This document shows positions 55,076 to 64,000 of a DNA stretch of 64,000 nucleotides, piece by piece (the first letter of the stretch is position 1; every line of letters begins with the position of its first letter). The position numbers and the translations under genes are program-made. The DNA comes from Pomphorhynchus laevis (Eukaryota > Acanthocephala > Palaeacanthocephala > Echinorhynchida > Pomphorhynchidae): the NCBI GenBank assembly GCA_012934845.2, contig WNNJ02000366.1, positions 62,001 to 126,000 on the forward strand, in the 5' to 3' direction. The notes under the pieces are model-generated. The model saw only the letters and a list, made by a program, of their open reading frames with translations. It made no database searches and was not told the DNA's origin.

Positions 55076-55794
55076 ATCATCCTTTTTCATTGCGTTTTGT
55101 GTACCTTCAAAAATTGCCGAAATCGTGTTTAAAATTCAAACAAAAGTGAAAGCAGCTGGTTGTCGCTAACAACAGCAGCACCTGCTCAAAGCAAATGGCG
55201 GCGATCGATTTGAACTTTTTTATATAAACATGTACATTTTTAAAAACTGTAATTTTCTGAAGATGCTAACAGAAGTAAGCGAAATATCATTAAAGCTATT
55301 ATTTAAACTCTCAGTTTCGCTATTGGTAGTAACCTATAGCATTATTTATCTATTTTAATGTGTCATTTCTAATTCGTCGCTTTATTATTTTTAGATTTAA
55401 TGTTCATTTATTTGAAAATATTTTTTACTCTTGCATGTAAAATGTAATATATTATTTATGTCATATATACAATATATAATAAATATATAAATTATGAATT
55501 AAAGATGAATTGTATTCAGATATGTTAAAGTCAGATTCTTCGCTTTCATATATTGTTAATGTTTTGAAATTTTAAGCATTTATATCCCATATGAACTGTA
55601 CTAAATTGTGAACTGAAAACGATTATATAATGACAACAATTAGTATGCAATTAGAAGTGACGCATTCGTCTTTACTTAATACATTACGATAATTTGTAAT
55701 TCCCTAAACATTTCAACTATTTAAATAGAATTTATCGTAACTCATAATGCGGTTCAACGTATTTAATAACAATAGAAATAACAATATAATAACA
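55076..55794. other. Spacer between two Naiad copies
   Basis: No recognised coding or RNA gene. There is a slightly GC-richer patch around 55135-55215. The right edge is a run of AATAACAATA words that leads into the next Naiad copy. Confidence 0.4.
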
Positions 55795-56179
55795 ATATAA
55801 TAACAATATAACAATTTAATAACAATATAATAACAATAGAAAATATACATTAACCATAGACTTCATTAATAAATGTATAGATAACATAAATATGGCCGGA
55901 CTTTTAAATAATTCTAAAAGTAAAGAAATAAGAGGGTCAGATTTAAGTAAATATATTCCTAAAATAAGGTATAAACTCCTACCACCATTAGAACGAAAAT
56001 TTTGTAATTATAAGAATTAAAATCAATATGTAACGATAATATTAGAAACATAATGGAAACAGCATGCAATTGTAAAAATCTTAGTTTTGATAAAATAAAT
56101 GAACATATATGCACTCATAATCTATAATTAATTTAAAACAATGAATTAAGGAAAATGCTATCAAAAGGGTATAAATATG

Positions 56180-58100
56180 GATTAAATATTTTTTTTATTT
56201 TTTATTTGAATTTATTATAACAAACAGAAATTTATAATTAAACTAGAAAAAATTCGTCAATCCTCGTAAACTTTTCACGGTCTACCGCGAAAACTGCTAC
56301 GCATATCAACAATTTAATATTTCATTTTTTGGCAAAGTGGCACTCAAGTCCAGAGTCATCGCGCGAAGAGGGATTCTGTGATGAAAATATTTGCGTAGGA
56401 ATGTCGATTTGACGGGTGCTGGCGAACTGATATGAACTGGATACATGGTAGCGCGGTCCCATAGGCAACGAGATGATGCCCTGGCCAAGTCAAAGCTAAT
56501 TGATCTGAATTTCCGAAGCAATGCTATTATATTTCCTGCCTGTTTTATCCGCCGTTCTTTCTGCGGTTGTACTTATGACGAATTTTGCCGTAATTCCTGC
56601 TCCACCACTCGTCGAAAAGGTTAGTGGGAAGAAACTCCCTTCGTGATAACTGTGTGCATTGGCAAGTGTTCTCTGGAAATAGGAAGGAGCATTAGAGTTG
56701 AATGCGGCTATGTCCATGAAGGACCGCTCATTCCCATTTCCTAAGAGATCTGTACATACTATATCCGAGCAGCGTCTCGATCTTTTGTTGTATTAGGCGA
56801 ATCAAATACGTGCGATGGGTGTTCTGGAGCTAGGACGGGTTCGACCGCTACGCACGAAGAAACCCTGCTCAAATATCTTGCAATTATATCGCGTAGTGAA
56901 TTATGGCGAGTGATTGGCATACCACATTTTTTACACGACAACGCATGTGCCACGTTGTTGGGTTGTCCACATATACACGATAACGGAACGTCTGAACACA
57001 TGAGGCCATATCTTGAATTTATCGCGTCTCGAAATTCACGAGCAGAAAGGCGACAGTCCTCACATTCGATTGGCCTTGCAGATAACCACAATGAGGCACC
57101 TTTTTCCCTGGCGTATGGGATGGTGTTGAGCAATATGGATGGTCCAGACGCCTTTATGCTTTCGTGATTCGCCGCCCAAAAGTTTGACTTCTGACGAACA
57201 ATCGTTCTAATCGTCTCTTGCATTGCTTCTTCCCTCGAGTCAACAGATTTCAATGTATGAAATAACAATAGAGACCAACCGTGTTCCAATTCGTGCATCA
57301 CCGATATATCGCGGACTCCCAATCCACCCATTCCTACTGGGAGACTGAAAACCTGTCTGAGGGAATCCGATATTAGTGGTATTCCACATATTTTAGGAAG
57401 CAGAGTGTTCCTTTTTGCATTCTCCACAGGGTTTAGATGGACACGATCAAATTGACACTTCCTTATAACGAACGCCCACCTGTGCTGAATAGAGTGAGTT
57501 AAACAAGCGTGAGCACACTGTGGATCAATTGCGGCAACCTCGGCCAAGCGGTTTACAAGTATCACCCAATTTCGGACCCTTTTGACAATCTACTCGTCTG
57601 TAAACTCTTTTGAGCTATTGGAGATCCAAGGACTTCAGTTCCATCTGATCTTATCGGAATTGCGGAATCAGCAAAAACTTCTTCCGCGTGCTTGGCGTTA
57701 GAGGGGTGAACGAGAAGCCAGCATTTTGCGGGGTTATAGTGGAAGCCATAAGCCAGACCTTCAGCTATCACGAAATTTAGAGCCGAAAGGCATGCTCCGA
57801 CTGATCCCACGACATTCGCATCGTCTGCATACCATTTATGCGTGGCTGAAGGCACGTGACTTTGTAGACGATCGATCGGAGGAAGTGACGCTGATGCTAA
57901 TGCCACCATCGAAAACAGATCGCCCTGTGTGAAACCTTCGAATCGCCCTGTGTGAAACCTTCGGACGAGTACCAGATTTCATTATCCACCGTCATTATTC
58001 CCGTTCTTCCGTATAAATTGGCTAAGACACCATCAAGAACCGGACACACGAACTGCATATTTCCTGTTACCAGAATTGAATGCGTTTGAAGCGTCCAGCA
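56180..58100 (-). mobile_element. Retroelement with RT, CCHC finger and PD-(D/E)XK-like tail
   Basis: The minus strand reads LDASNAFNSGNRKYAV (motif A, about 58085), SSEGFTQGD (motif B, about 57950) and KWYADDANVVGSV (motif C, frame 57909-57562). A connector with GFHYNPAKCWLLVHP follows, then SDGTEVLGSPIA. The frame 57565-56759 carries SLPVGMGGLGVRDI and, at its end, CICGQPNNVAHALSCKKCG with RHNSLRDIIARYL, a cysteine/histidine finger. Frames to 56306 have MDIAAFNSNAPSY and GSFFPLTFSTSGGAG, which in related proteins belong to a nuclease-like domain. I know the same order from multi-copy proteins of cnidarians and other invertebrates; the clade is uncertain. Several breaks are visible. Confidence 0.7.
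56759..57565 (-). pseudogene. C-terminal part of the RT/zinc-finger protein
   Basis: 268 residues. Residues 1-70 are the RT thumb (ACLTHSIQHRWAFVIRKC, then NTLLPKICGIPLI). Residues 75-175 include LPVGMGGLGVRDISVMHEL. The zinc motif C-I-C-G-x(6)-H-A-L-S-C-x2-C lies at about 201-215, with RHN-LRDII just after. It continues beyond the stop into the MDIAAFNSNAPS segment. Confidence 0.6.
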
Positions 58101-58210
58101 TTAAGATACAGTCACTCGATTAAATAACTCAGTTACTAGATTAAATAATATAGTTAAATAATACTGTTAAATAACTCAGTTACTAGATTAAATAATACAG
58201 TTACTAGATT
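58101..58210 (+). repeat. Tandem target-like repeats at the 5' junction of the inserted element
   Basis: Variants of ATTAAATAA(T)-CAGTTACTAG recur about six times between the element and the resuming Naiad sequence, which itself begins GATTAAATAATAAC. They look like slippage copies of the target. Confidence 0.8.
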
Positions 58211-58474
58211 AAATAATAACAATAGAAATAAAATTTACAATTCGTTATATAATGACTTAAATGCTTACTTTGGTAAAATGATTAATAGTAAAAGCTTAAA
58301 TACATCAGAGATAAGCATTTGGAAAGGTTATATATTTGATAAAATTAAAAATAAAATGAAAATAGCAAACAATTACAAAAAAAGATAAAATGAATAAAGA
58401 TATGTATAAAGAACTTACTAAATTAAAGGATAACTATATTGTATTGGATTGCATCTATGAGCTGAAATTTTTCC

Positions 58475-58592
58475 GATTATGGCACGATATTATTTTCAAA
58501 GGTATTTATCTTATTTTTGATACAGCAGGACGCTACTAATCAGTCTGGGTAGGTCTCTTCAGCTGCTGACCCAGACCTACATTTCACGTATC
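58475..58592 (-). repeat. SINE-like repeat, copy 2
   Basis: Complement of the consensus CGTGAAATGTAGGTCTGGGT to GTGCCACAATCGG, about 90% identical to copy 3. Confidence 0.85.
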
Positions 58593-58673
58593 TGATTCAA
58601 TTTTACAAATTGAATCAGATAATAAAACTATACCAATATTATATTGGAATCCAAATATAATAAGGGTCGAAAC

Positions 58674-58788
58674 GTGAAATGTAGGTCTGGGTTAGCAGCT
58701 GATGAGACCCACCCAGACTGATTAGTAGCGTTCTGCTGTATCAAAAATAAGATCAATACCTGTGAGGATAATATCGTGCCACAATCGG
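58674..58788 (+). repeat. SINE-like repeat, copy 3
   Basis: Same family as 14037-14155. It contains TAGCAGCTGATGAG and AGATCAATACC. Confidence 0.85.
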
Positions 58789-59414
58789 AAAAGGATAACT
58801 ATATAATAACAACTATTGATAAAGCTAGTAATAACTTTGTCTTCATATTCAAAAAGCTTTATTATGATATACTAATGAAAGAGGTTAATTCTAATGATTT
58901 AAATGTAAATCCAACATATGAACCTAGTGAGTAAAGTTTAGAAACAATTATTACAAGTCACTGTTCAATATTGAATAAAAAGGGTATACAAATTGAATCA
59001 GATAATAAAACTATACCAATATTATATTGGAATCCAAAATTACATAAAAATCCAATAAAACCTAGATTCATATGTAGTGCGTTTAAATGTACATTAAAAC
59101 CACTTTCTGTCTATATGAATAAAATACTTAAAGTAATTAAAGCACACTTTAAAAAATATTGTAAGGTAATCGAAATTAATACTGGTATAAAACACTATTT
59201 CAGTATTAATTCTACAAAAGAATTTTTAGAACAGACAAAAGGAATAAATTTTCAAAATATAAATACGTACGATTTTAGAACGCGTTTTACAAATTTAGAC
59301 CTGGCAAATATTAAACAAGCGGTTTCCATTTGAGATAGATATATTATATGCGATAACACCTATAACGCCTATTTAACAAAAATTAAACTCTCAAGCTAAT
59401 ATAAATATTCGGAT

Positions 59415-59611
59415 AATTAAATCAGCTAACTTAATCTACGTATTTAATATAATTATAAAATAAACAAAACATAATAATGCTAAATCAAAATTTAATAATT
59501 AAATAATAAAATTAATAATTGTTTTTAGATTTTCTATAATTTAAATCAAGTTAAAAAATGAAATTTAAAATAAACGTCATTTTTATGAATTGACTAATAA
59601 ATAACAGACGT
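59415..59611 (+). repeat. Left direct repeat of the Naiad copy
   Basis: 197 bp, AATTAAATCAGCTAAC to TAACAGACGT, matching 62886-63084 with few changes. Confidence 0.95.
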
Positions 59612-59629
59612 TGTATCAGAATAAGAATT

Positions 59630-59735
59630 AGAGGTCATCAGGAGGAACTGCTATGCTATCAGGTTTCGGCCCCTAACTCCTCTACCCAACATAGCAGCGG
59701 GGCCAAATACATGCTAATGATGTATTTCCTCTGAA
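59630..59735 (-). ncRNA. Conserved structured segment at the Naiad 3' end
   Basis: On the sense (minus) strand: an 8-bp hairpin AAATACAT/ATGTATTT (59727-59720 with 59712-59705). Next, GGCCCC (59704-59699) pairs with GGGGCC (59673-59668), and CTGCTATG (59697-59690) pairs with CATAGCAG (59655-59648). The last two helices interlock as a pseudoknot. Related copies lie at 46170-46262, 47285-47385 and 47685-47750. The fold is by eye. Confidence 0.55.
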
Positions 59736-59771
59736 ATAACTATCTAGTATCTTATTCTAATACAAAGTATA

Positions 59772-60458
59772 TTATTTATTATCCATCCATAAAAATTTGC
59801 CACTTAAGAGTTTAAATTTATTCTTTATATTATTGTGTTGATTTATATATTTTACTATTTTCTGCTTGATGTTATTTTTATAGTAACCTAGTTTAAAATA
59901 TGTATCTATTAAATTATTTAAATGATTTTGAAGAAAGCCAATATCATTACATATTGTTGCAATTCTTAAAATTTCATTATTTAATGTATTATATTTTATA
60001 TTATATGGTATGCATGAATGCTCATGCAAAAATATGTTTCTTGTAAATTTAAATATGTCATCTTTACGATATAAATTAATAGTAGTTTTAGTTAATGTTA
60101 ATTTAATGTTCATATCTAGATATACACCTTCTTTATCATTAATATTGGTTTTGTTAAGAATAAGGCTTTCTGGATAAATGTGCTCACTAATTGAATAAAA
60201 ATTATTAGAATTAAATACACATATATCATCAATGTATCGAAACATATATTTCATATATTTATATTGTTTAGATTTAGTTTTTACACAGTTATGAACAAAT
60301 TCATATTCTATAAAGCTTAAAAACAAGTCAGCTATAATTGGGCTACTATTACCACCCATTGGAACACCTTTTACTTGTCTAAATATAGATGTCCCTACTT
60401 TTAAATAATTTTGATTTATCAAAATATTTAAGGATTCTATTAATTCAATTTTATCCAT
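59772..60458 (-). pseudogene. Naiad RT palm and thumb
   Basis: 228 residues: FRQVKGVPMGGNSSPIIADL (26-45, motif B), YMFRYIDDICVFNSNNF (71-87, catalytic YIDD), NDKEGVYLDMNIKLT and a helical thumb to LLSGKFLWMDNK. Motif A (YDFSTLYTNLDLVDIK, about 60600) is upstream in another frame. It ends just before the structured 3' region. Confidence 0.85.
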
Positions 60459-60735
60459 ATATTTATATTTATTTGATGGTTTAATTTTTGTTAGATAGGC
60501 GTTATAATTATTATAACATATATATGTATATCTTTTTCCGAATATAAGATTAATTAATTTTACTAACGCTTCTTTAATATCTACTAAATCTAGATTTGTA
60601 TAAAGCGTACTAAAATCGTATGTATTTATATTTTGAAAATTTATTCCTTTTGTCTGTTCTAAAAATTCTTTTGTAGAATTAATACTGAAATAGTGTTTTA
60701 TACCAGTATTAATTTCGATTACCTTGCAATATTTT

Positions 60736-61170
60736 TTAAAAATGTGCTTTAATTACTTTAAGTATTTTATTCATATAGACAGAAAGTGGTTTTAATGTAC
60801 ATTTAAACGCACTACATATGAACCTAGGTTTTATTGGATTTTTATGTAATTTTGGATTCCAATATAATATAGGTATAGTTTTATTATCTAATTCAACCTT
60901 TATACCCTTTTTATCCATTATAGAACAGTGACTTGTAATAATTGTTTCTAAACTCAACTCACTACGTTCATATGTTGGATTTACATTTAAATCATTAGAA
61001 TTAACCTCTTTCATTAGTATATCATAATAAAGCTTTTTGCATATGAAGACAAAGTTATTACTAGCTTTATCAATAGTTGTTATTATATAGTTATCCTTTA
61101 ATTTAGTAAGTTCTTTATACATATCTTTATTAATTTTATCTTTTCTTTTATAATTGTTTGTTATTTTCAT
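60736..61170 (-). pseudogene. Naiad RT N-terminal region
   Basis: 144 residues: DNYIITTIDKASNNFVFIC holds the IDKA motif typical of these elements, then YYDILMKEVNSND and the PKLHK-type ILYWNPKLHKNPIKPRFI. It stops in a frame change at KAHF and continues in the next frame with motif A. Confidence 0.8.
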
Positions 61171-61376
61171 TTTATTTTTAATTTTATCAAATATATAATC
61201 TTTCCAAATGTTTATCTTAGATATATTCGAGCTTTCCCTATTAATCAGCTTACTAAAGTTATCATTTAAGTTATTATATAACGAATTGTAAATTTTATTT
61301 TTGTCGTTCTTATTATTTAATCTATATTTATACCCTTTTGATAGCAGCTTTCTTAATTCACAATTTTTAATTAATT

Positions 61377-61739
61377 CTAGATTATGGGTACATATATGTT
61401 CTTTTTTTTATCAAAACTAAGACTTTTACAATTGCATTCTGTTTCCATTATGTTTCTAATATTATCGTTACATATTGATTTTAATTCTTTATTATAATTA
61501 CAAATTTTTCGTCCTAATGGTGGTAGGAGTTTATACCTTATTTTAGGAATATATTTACTTAAATCTGACCCTATTATTTCTTTACTTTTAGAATTATTTA
61601 AAAGTCCGGCTATATTTATGTTATCTATACATTTATTAATGAAGTTTATGGTTAATGCATATTTTCCATTGTTATTATTAACATTTATTGTACGATTATA
61701 GTATTTTGTATTACAATAACTGTCTATTATAAAACTCAA
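61377..61739 (-). pseudogene. Naiad linker between endonuclease and RT
   Basis: 120 residues with NFINKCIDNINIAGLLNNS, RYKLLPPLGRKICNYN and ETECNCKSLSF, ending in a frame change in an A run (about 61408). It is preserved in the copies at 54.6-55.1 and 55.8-56.2 kb. It carries a CxC motif, which may be part of a zinc site. Confidence 0.7.
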
Positions 61740-61752
61740 CTTATCATATTCG

Positions 61753-62436
61753 TTAATTAATCTTTGATTTATTCAACATATAAAGATCTTTCAGCGTATT
61801 ATCTCTTAAAAGTTGTTTTAATATTTCTAATCGTTCATTTATATACATATCTTTTTTAATATTTTTAACTCTATTTTTCCTATTCCTTTTATCACCATGA
61901 CTTCTTGGTTTGCGTTTAACTGGATTATTATAATATAGTTGTTTATTATGTATTATACTACTTCTGCCAATTCCTTGTACCACGTCATTCAATCCTAATG
62001 GGTACATGGAATTAAGCGTTTTAATCCAAAAATCTTCTTTTTCTAATAGTTTTTGATTTAATATTGAAATGTTTTCTTCGATAATATGTTCTAAAATAAA
62101 TAATTTACAGTTTTTAATATCATGTCCTATTAATCTCATATGTTTATGAAATATAGTTTGACTATTATGCTGTATATTATATATGTGTTGCCTAAACCTA
62201 GTTTTTAACATTTGATATGTTTTTCCTATATATTGCAATCCACATGTACATTGTATAAGATACACTACACCTGCGGTATTGCAGTTACAATTATTATTAA
62301 TATTTAATGAAAAACATTTGTTTGTCGTATTACTTACGATACAATTATTATTTATAACATCACAAACTATACAATTTTTTCTGTTACATTTAAAATATCT
62401 AAAATTGAAATCATTAGTACTTACGTATTTTTCCAA
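61753..62436 (-). pseudogene. Naiad N-terminal GIY-YIG endonuclease domain
   Basis: 227 residues. A cysteine cluster FKCNRKNCIVCDVI (C17, C22, C25) may bind zinc. The core CNCNTAGVVYLIQCTCGLQYIGKT spans 50-73 with the GVVY and YIG halves. It is followed by TRFRQHIYNIQ (79-89), with the usual catalytic arginine, RLIGHDI (101-107), and the conserved E in LEHII. The C-terminal 60 residues are basic. No ATG opens the frame; it is open upstream to an in-frame TAA, so the start is uncertain. It should nick DNA to start target-primed synthesis. Confidence 0.85.
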
Positions 62437-62479
62437 TATGGTTAAGTATATTTAACTTTTAAGTCATAATTTTTAACGT

Positions 62480-62745
62480 TGCTTTTTCGGTGTCGCCACC
62501 TAGTTTAGTTGACTCAGACTAAACTTACAACGGGCCATCCAGCAGCATCTGACAGGGGGCTGCCCTGCTTAAGGCGGTTGCAGGCTGGAACAAGATCTAT
62601 AAAGATCTACCACCTTCACTCCACGCGCTACGCGACCTAGCTATTGGCCATTACCTGGTCTCTTAAACGTGATCACGTGAAGCAGTTTACATTTTAAAGT
62701 GTAAACACCTTGGGATGCAAACTTCTCCCTTTTTTAAGAATTAAT
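62480..62745 (-). promoter_or_regulatory. GC-rich hairpin-rich 5' region of the Naiad copy
   Basis: Several short perfect inverted repeats sit close together: GTTTACA/TGTAAAC with AT spacer (about 62685-62706), CACGTGATCACGTG-like (62668-62680), AGATCTTTATAGATCT (62593-62608), CAGGG/CCCTG (about 62548-62562) and AGTTTAGT/ACTAAAC (about 62501-62525). The sequence is less AT-rich than the rest of the element. It precedes the GIY-YIG frame and may hold its promoter or an RNA structure. Confidence 0.5.
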
Positions 62746-62885
62746 AATTCATCAAACTTGTTTGAAAATAAGAAAAAATAATAGTAAAGTCGTAACCAAT
62801 TATACATAGTTTCAGTATTTCTGGCAGAGGTCATATTACCGGGAAAACAAAGCCCACAGGTCAATAATAACATGTCTGTAGAACA

Positions 62886-63084
62886 AATTAAATCAGCTAA
62901 CTGAGTCTACGTATTTAATATAATTATAAAATAAACAAAACATAATAATGCTAAATCAAAATTTAATAATTAAATAATAAAATTAATAATTGTTTTTAGA
63001 TTTTCTATAATTTAAATCAAGTTAAAAAAAATGAAATTTAAAATAAACTTCATTTTTATGAATTGACTAATAAATAACAGACGT
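62886..63084 (+). repeat. Right direct repeat of the Naiad copy
   Basis: 199 bp, matches the left repeat at about 97%. The pair acts as a pseudo-LTR. Confidence 0.95.
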
Positions 63085-64000
63085 GAAAATAACAAACTTG
63101 AAATAATAGAATCCAAATTCGTCAAACATGAAAATATATTTTTCATTTTTAATTAAAAACGATGTTTTTCATCTGCAGATCGAACAAAAAAATATCGACG
63201 GATCTACAAATTAACGATGGAAAACATTTATCACCTTCTGTAAATTCTAAATCTAAAAAGTTTCAAACTCTTAAAAAACTGATATCGCGATCTGATTACA
63301 AGATGCTGACTGCAGAAATAATGTAGACGAAAAATAGTTTATGACGAACTCGTGGCCAATTTATGAACTCTTATATTAACGTTTAAGTAAAGGTAAGAGT
63401 GTGTTACAATTGTATTATAGTTGCAGCCTCCATGAGCTATCGGATCACTACCGCTTAGTAGCGTATTGACTATCATTCGAGGATAATAAACGAAATAACA
63501 AAAATATCTTCAATGGTTTCATTTATTAGGCTTCCACGAAATTAAGTTGCGACTTGTAATGATTGATTAATTACTAATCAGTTTATTATTTTATACCTGC
63601 ATAGTTCATTGATATTTGATGAAATGCATATCCATTACTCGATGATTGCTGATTTCATGAATATCTAGCTGGGGAACAGACAGTAGTACCTTATATCGGG
63701 TATTCTACTTGGTAAATGTGCGTTCTCATAACTCTTATTAATATATGTACTAAGAGATTGATTTTTACATTGTTGTTGCTAAATAATTTCATTTGAAGAT
63801 AATTTAATATCTAAATTCAATTTGTGTTAGATGATGTTGCTTTCATTTTGGATTTAGAAAACGTTGTTTGCTATCAAACTTCTATGAATGGAAATAATGG
63901 ATTTTTTTATATTTTTCCCGTTTATTTTTTTGCAGGATTAGTTATCAAAAATAAAAAAGTCTTTTTGACAGTGATGTTAATTCTTCTTTTAATTAATAGT
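63085..64000. other. AT-rich right flank
   Basis: No recognised element. A 54-codon basic open frame at 63162-63326 follows a good splice acceptor (TTTTTCATCTGCAG at 63166-63179) and could be a terminal exon, but nothing else supports it. Confidence 0.35.

Larger units (their letters stand above)
58440..58789. mobile_element. 350-bp fold-back insert with 15-bp target duplication
   Basis: Flanked by AAAGGATAACTATAT at 58425-58439 and 58790-58804. It holds two inverted copies of the SINE-like repeat (58475-58592 minus, 58674-58788 plus). Between them is a piece identical to Naiad sequence found just downstream (ATTGAATCAGATAATAAAAC, as at 58990) and, left of it, a short inverted copy of that piece. 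Confidence 0.9.
55795..59350 (+). mobile_element. Naiad-type element with two nested insertions
   Basis: Linker 55795-56180, RT N-terminal region 58205-58440 and 58790-59350. The interruptions are an element with a nuclease-like tail (56180-58200) and a 350-bp fold-back insert (58440-58789). The coding frame 58971-59333 carries KTIPILYWNPKLHKNPIKPR and TGIKHYFSINSTKEFLEQ. It ends in the middle of motif A. Confidence 0.85.
59415..63084 (-). mobile_element. Naiad-type Penelope-like element, most complete copy
   Basis: From the 5' side (right): 5' region with GC-rich hairpins (62740-62480), GIY-YIG ORF (62436-61753), linker (61739-61377), RT (about 61330-59772), structured 3' region (59735-59630), all between direct repeats of about 198 bp (59415-59611 and 62886-63084). 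The GIY-YIG domain lies before the RT, the permuted order described for Naiad and Chlamys elements. The coding region is split by about four or five breaks but reads easily, so it is a fairly recent copy. Confidence 0.9.

Noticed and set aside
58665-58725. GGGTCGAAAC followed by CTGATGAGACCC in the fold-back insert, a possible hammerhead with stem II open
   Set aside because: Stem II would be perfect and a short stem III with GTA is thinkable, but stem I does not pair next to the CTGATGA core. The other copies of the repeat lack the GGGTCGAAAC part, which comes from the junction.
59630-59735. SECIS element for selenocysteine insertion in the Naiad 3' region
   Set aside because: Some Naiad proteins are reported to use selenocysteine, but the core AUGA/GA quartet is not in the right place and the break examined after the GIY-YIG frame is TAA, not TGA.
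1-64000. tRNA or rRNA genes
   Set aside because: No T-loop-like GGTTCRANTCC with matching acceptor stem and no rRNA-like conserved segment was noticed when scanning both strands.

Overview
The window looks like AT-rich nuclear DNA of an invertebrate animal. Only three stretches look host-derived: an intronless PSMD5-like proteasome chaperone gene (478-1821, minus), a short calreticulin/calnexin-like coding fragment (7843-8142, plus), and an intronless serotonin-type GPCR closest to 5-HT6 (43610-44845, minus). The phylum cannot be fixed from this; the intronless genes, the AT richness and the load of Penelope-like elements would suit several small-bodied lophotrochozoan lineages. No tRNA, rRNA, CRISPR array or bacterial operon was seen. 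|| Nearly everything else is a layered graveyard of retroelements. 2.3-6.3 kb: an L2-like LINE with a very pyrimidine-rich sense strand; fragments of the same family recur at 23.8 and 40.3 kb. 7.0-7.7 kb: CR1-like fragment. 8.7-13.96 kb: a CR1-like LINE with a ~0.9-kb tandem duplication. 14-16.4 kb: AT-rich spacer with a short interspersed repeat. 16.4-17.2 kb: LINE 3' end. 17.6-19.8 kb: a short-LTR Gypsy-type fossil. 19.8-22.6 kb: CR1-like LINE on minus. 22.7-23.8 kb: relic of an uncharacterised dispersed protein family. 24.1-35.3 kb: three copies of an I/R1-type LINE with zinc-knuckle ORF1, the third split by a Gypsy pol fossil. 35.6-38.7 kb: Penelope-like and LTR fossils. || 40.1-43.4, 46.1-48.7 and 50.5-63.1 kb are dominated by one family of Penelope-like element in which the GIY-YIG endonuclease lies upstream of the reverse transcriptase (RT). 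This permuted order is that of the described Naiad clade. These copies serve as landing pads for other elements: a Tc1/mariner-type DNA transposon whose ends are arrays of 22-bp repeats, a canonical Penelope with the opposite domain order, an element with a C-terminal zinc finger and nuclease-like tail, and a 350-bp fold-back insert with a 15-bp target duplication. || The best candidates for something new are a conserved hairpin plus pseudoknot in the 3' region of the Naiad copies, the fold-back insert, the tandem-array ends of the DNA transposon, and the patchwork identity between two neighbouring I/R1-type LINEs.
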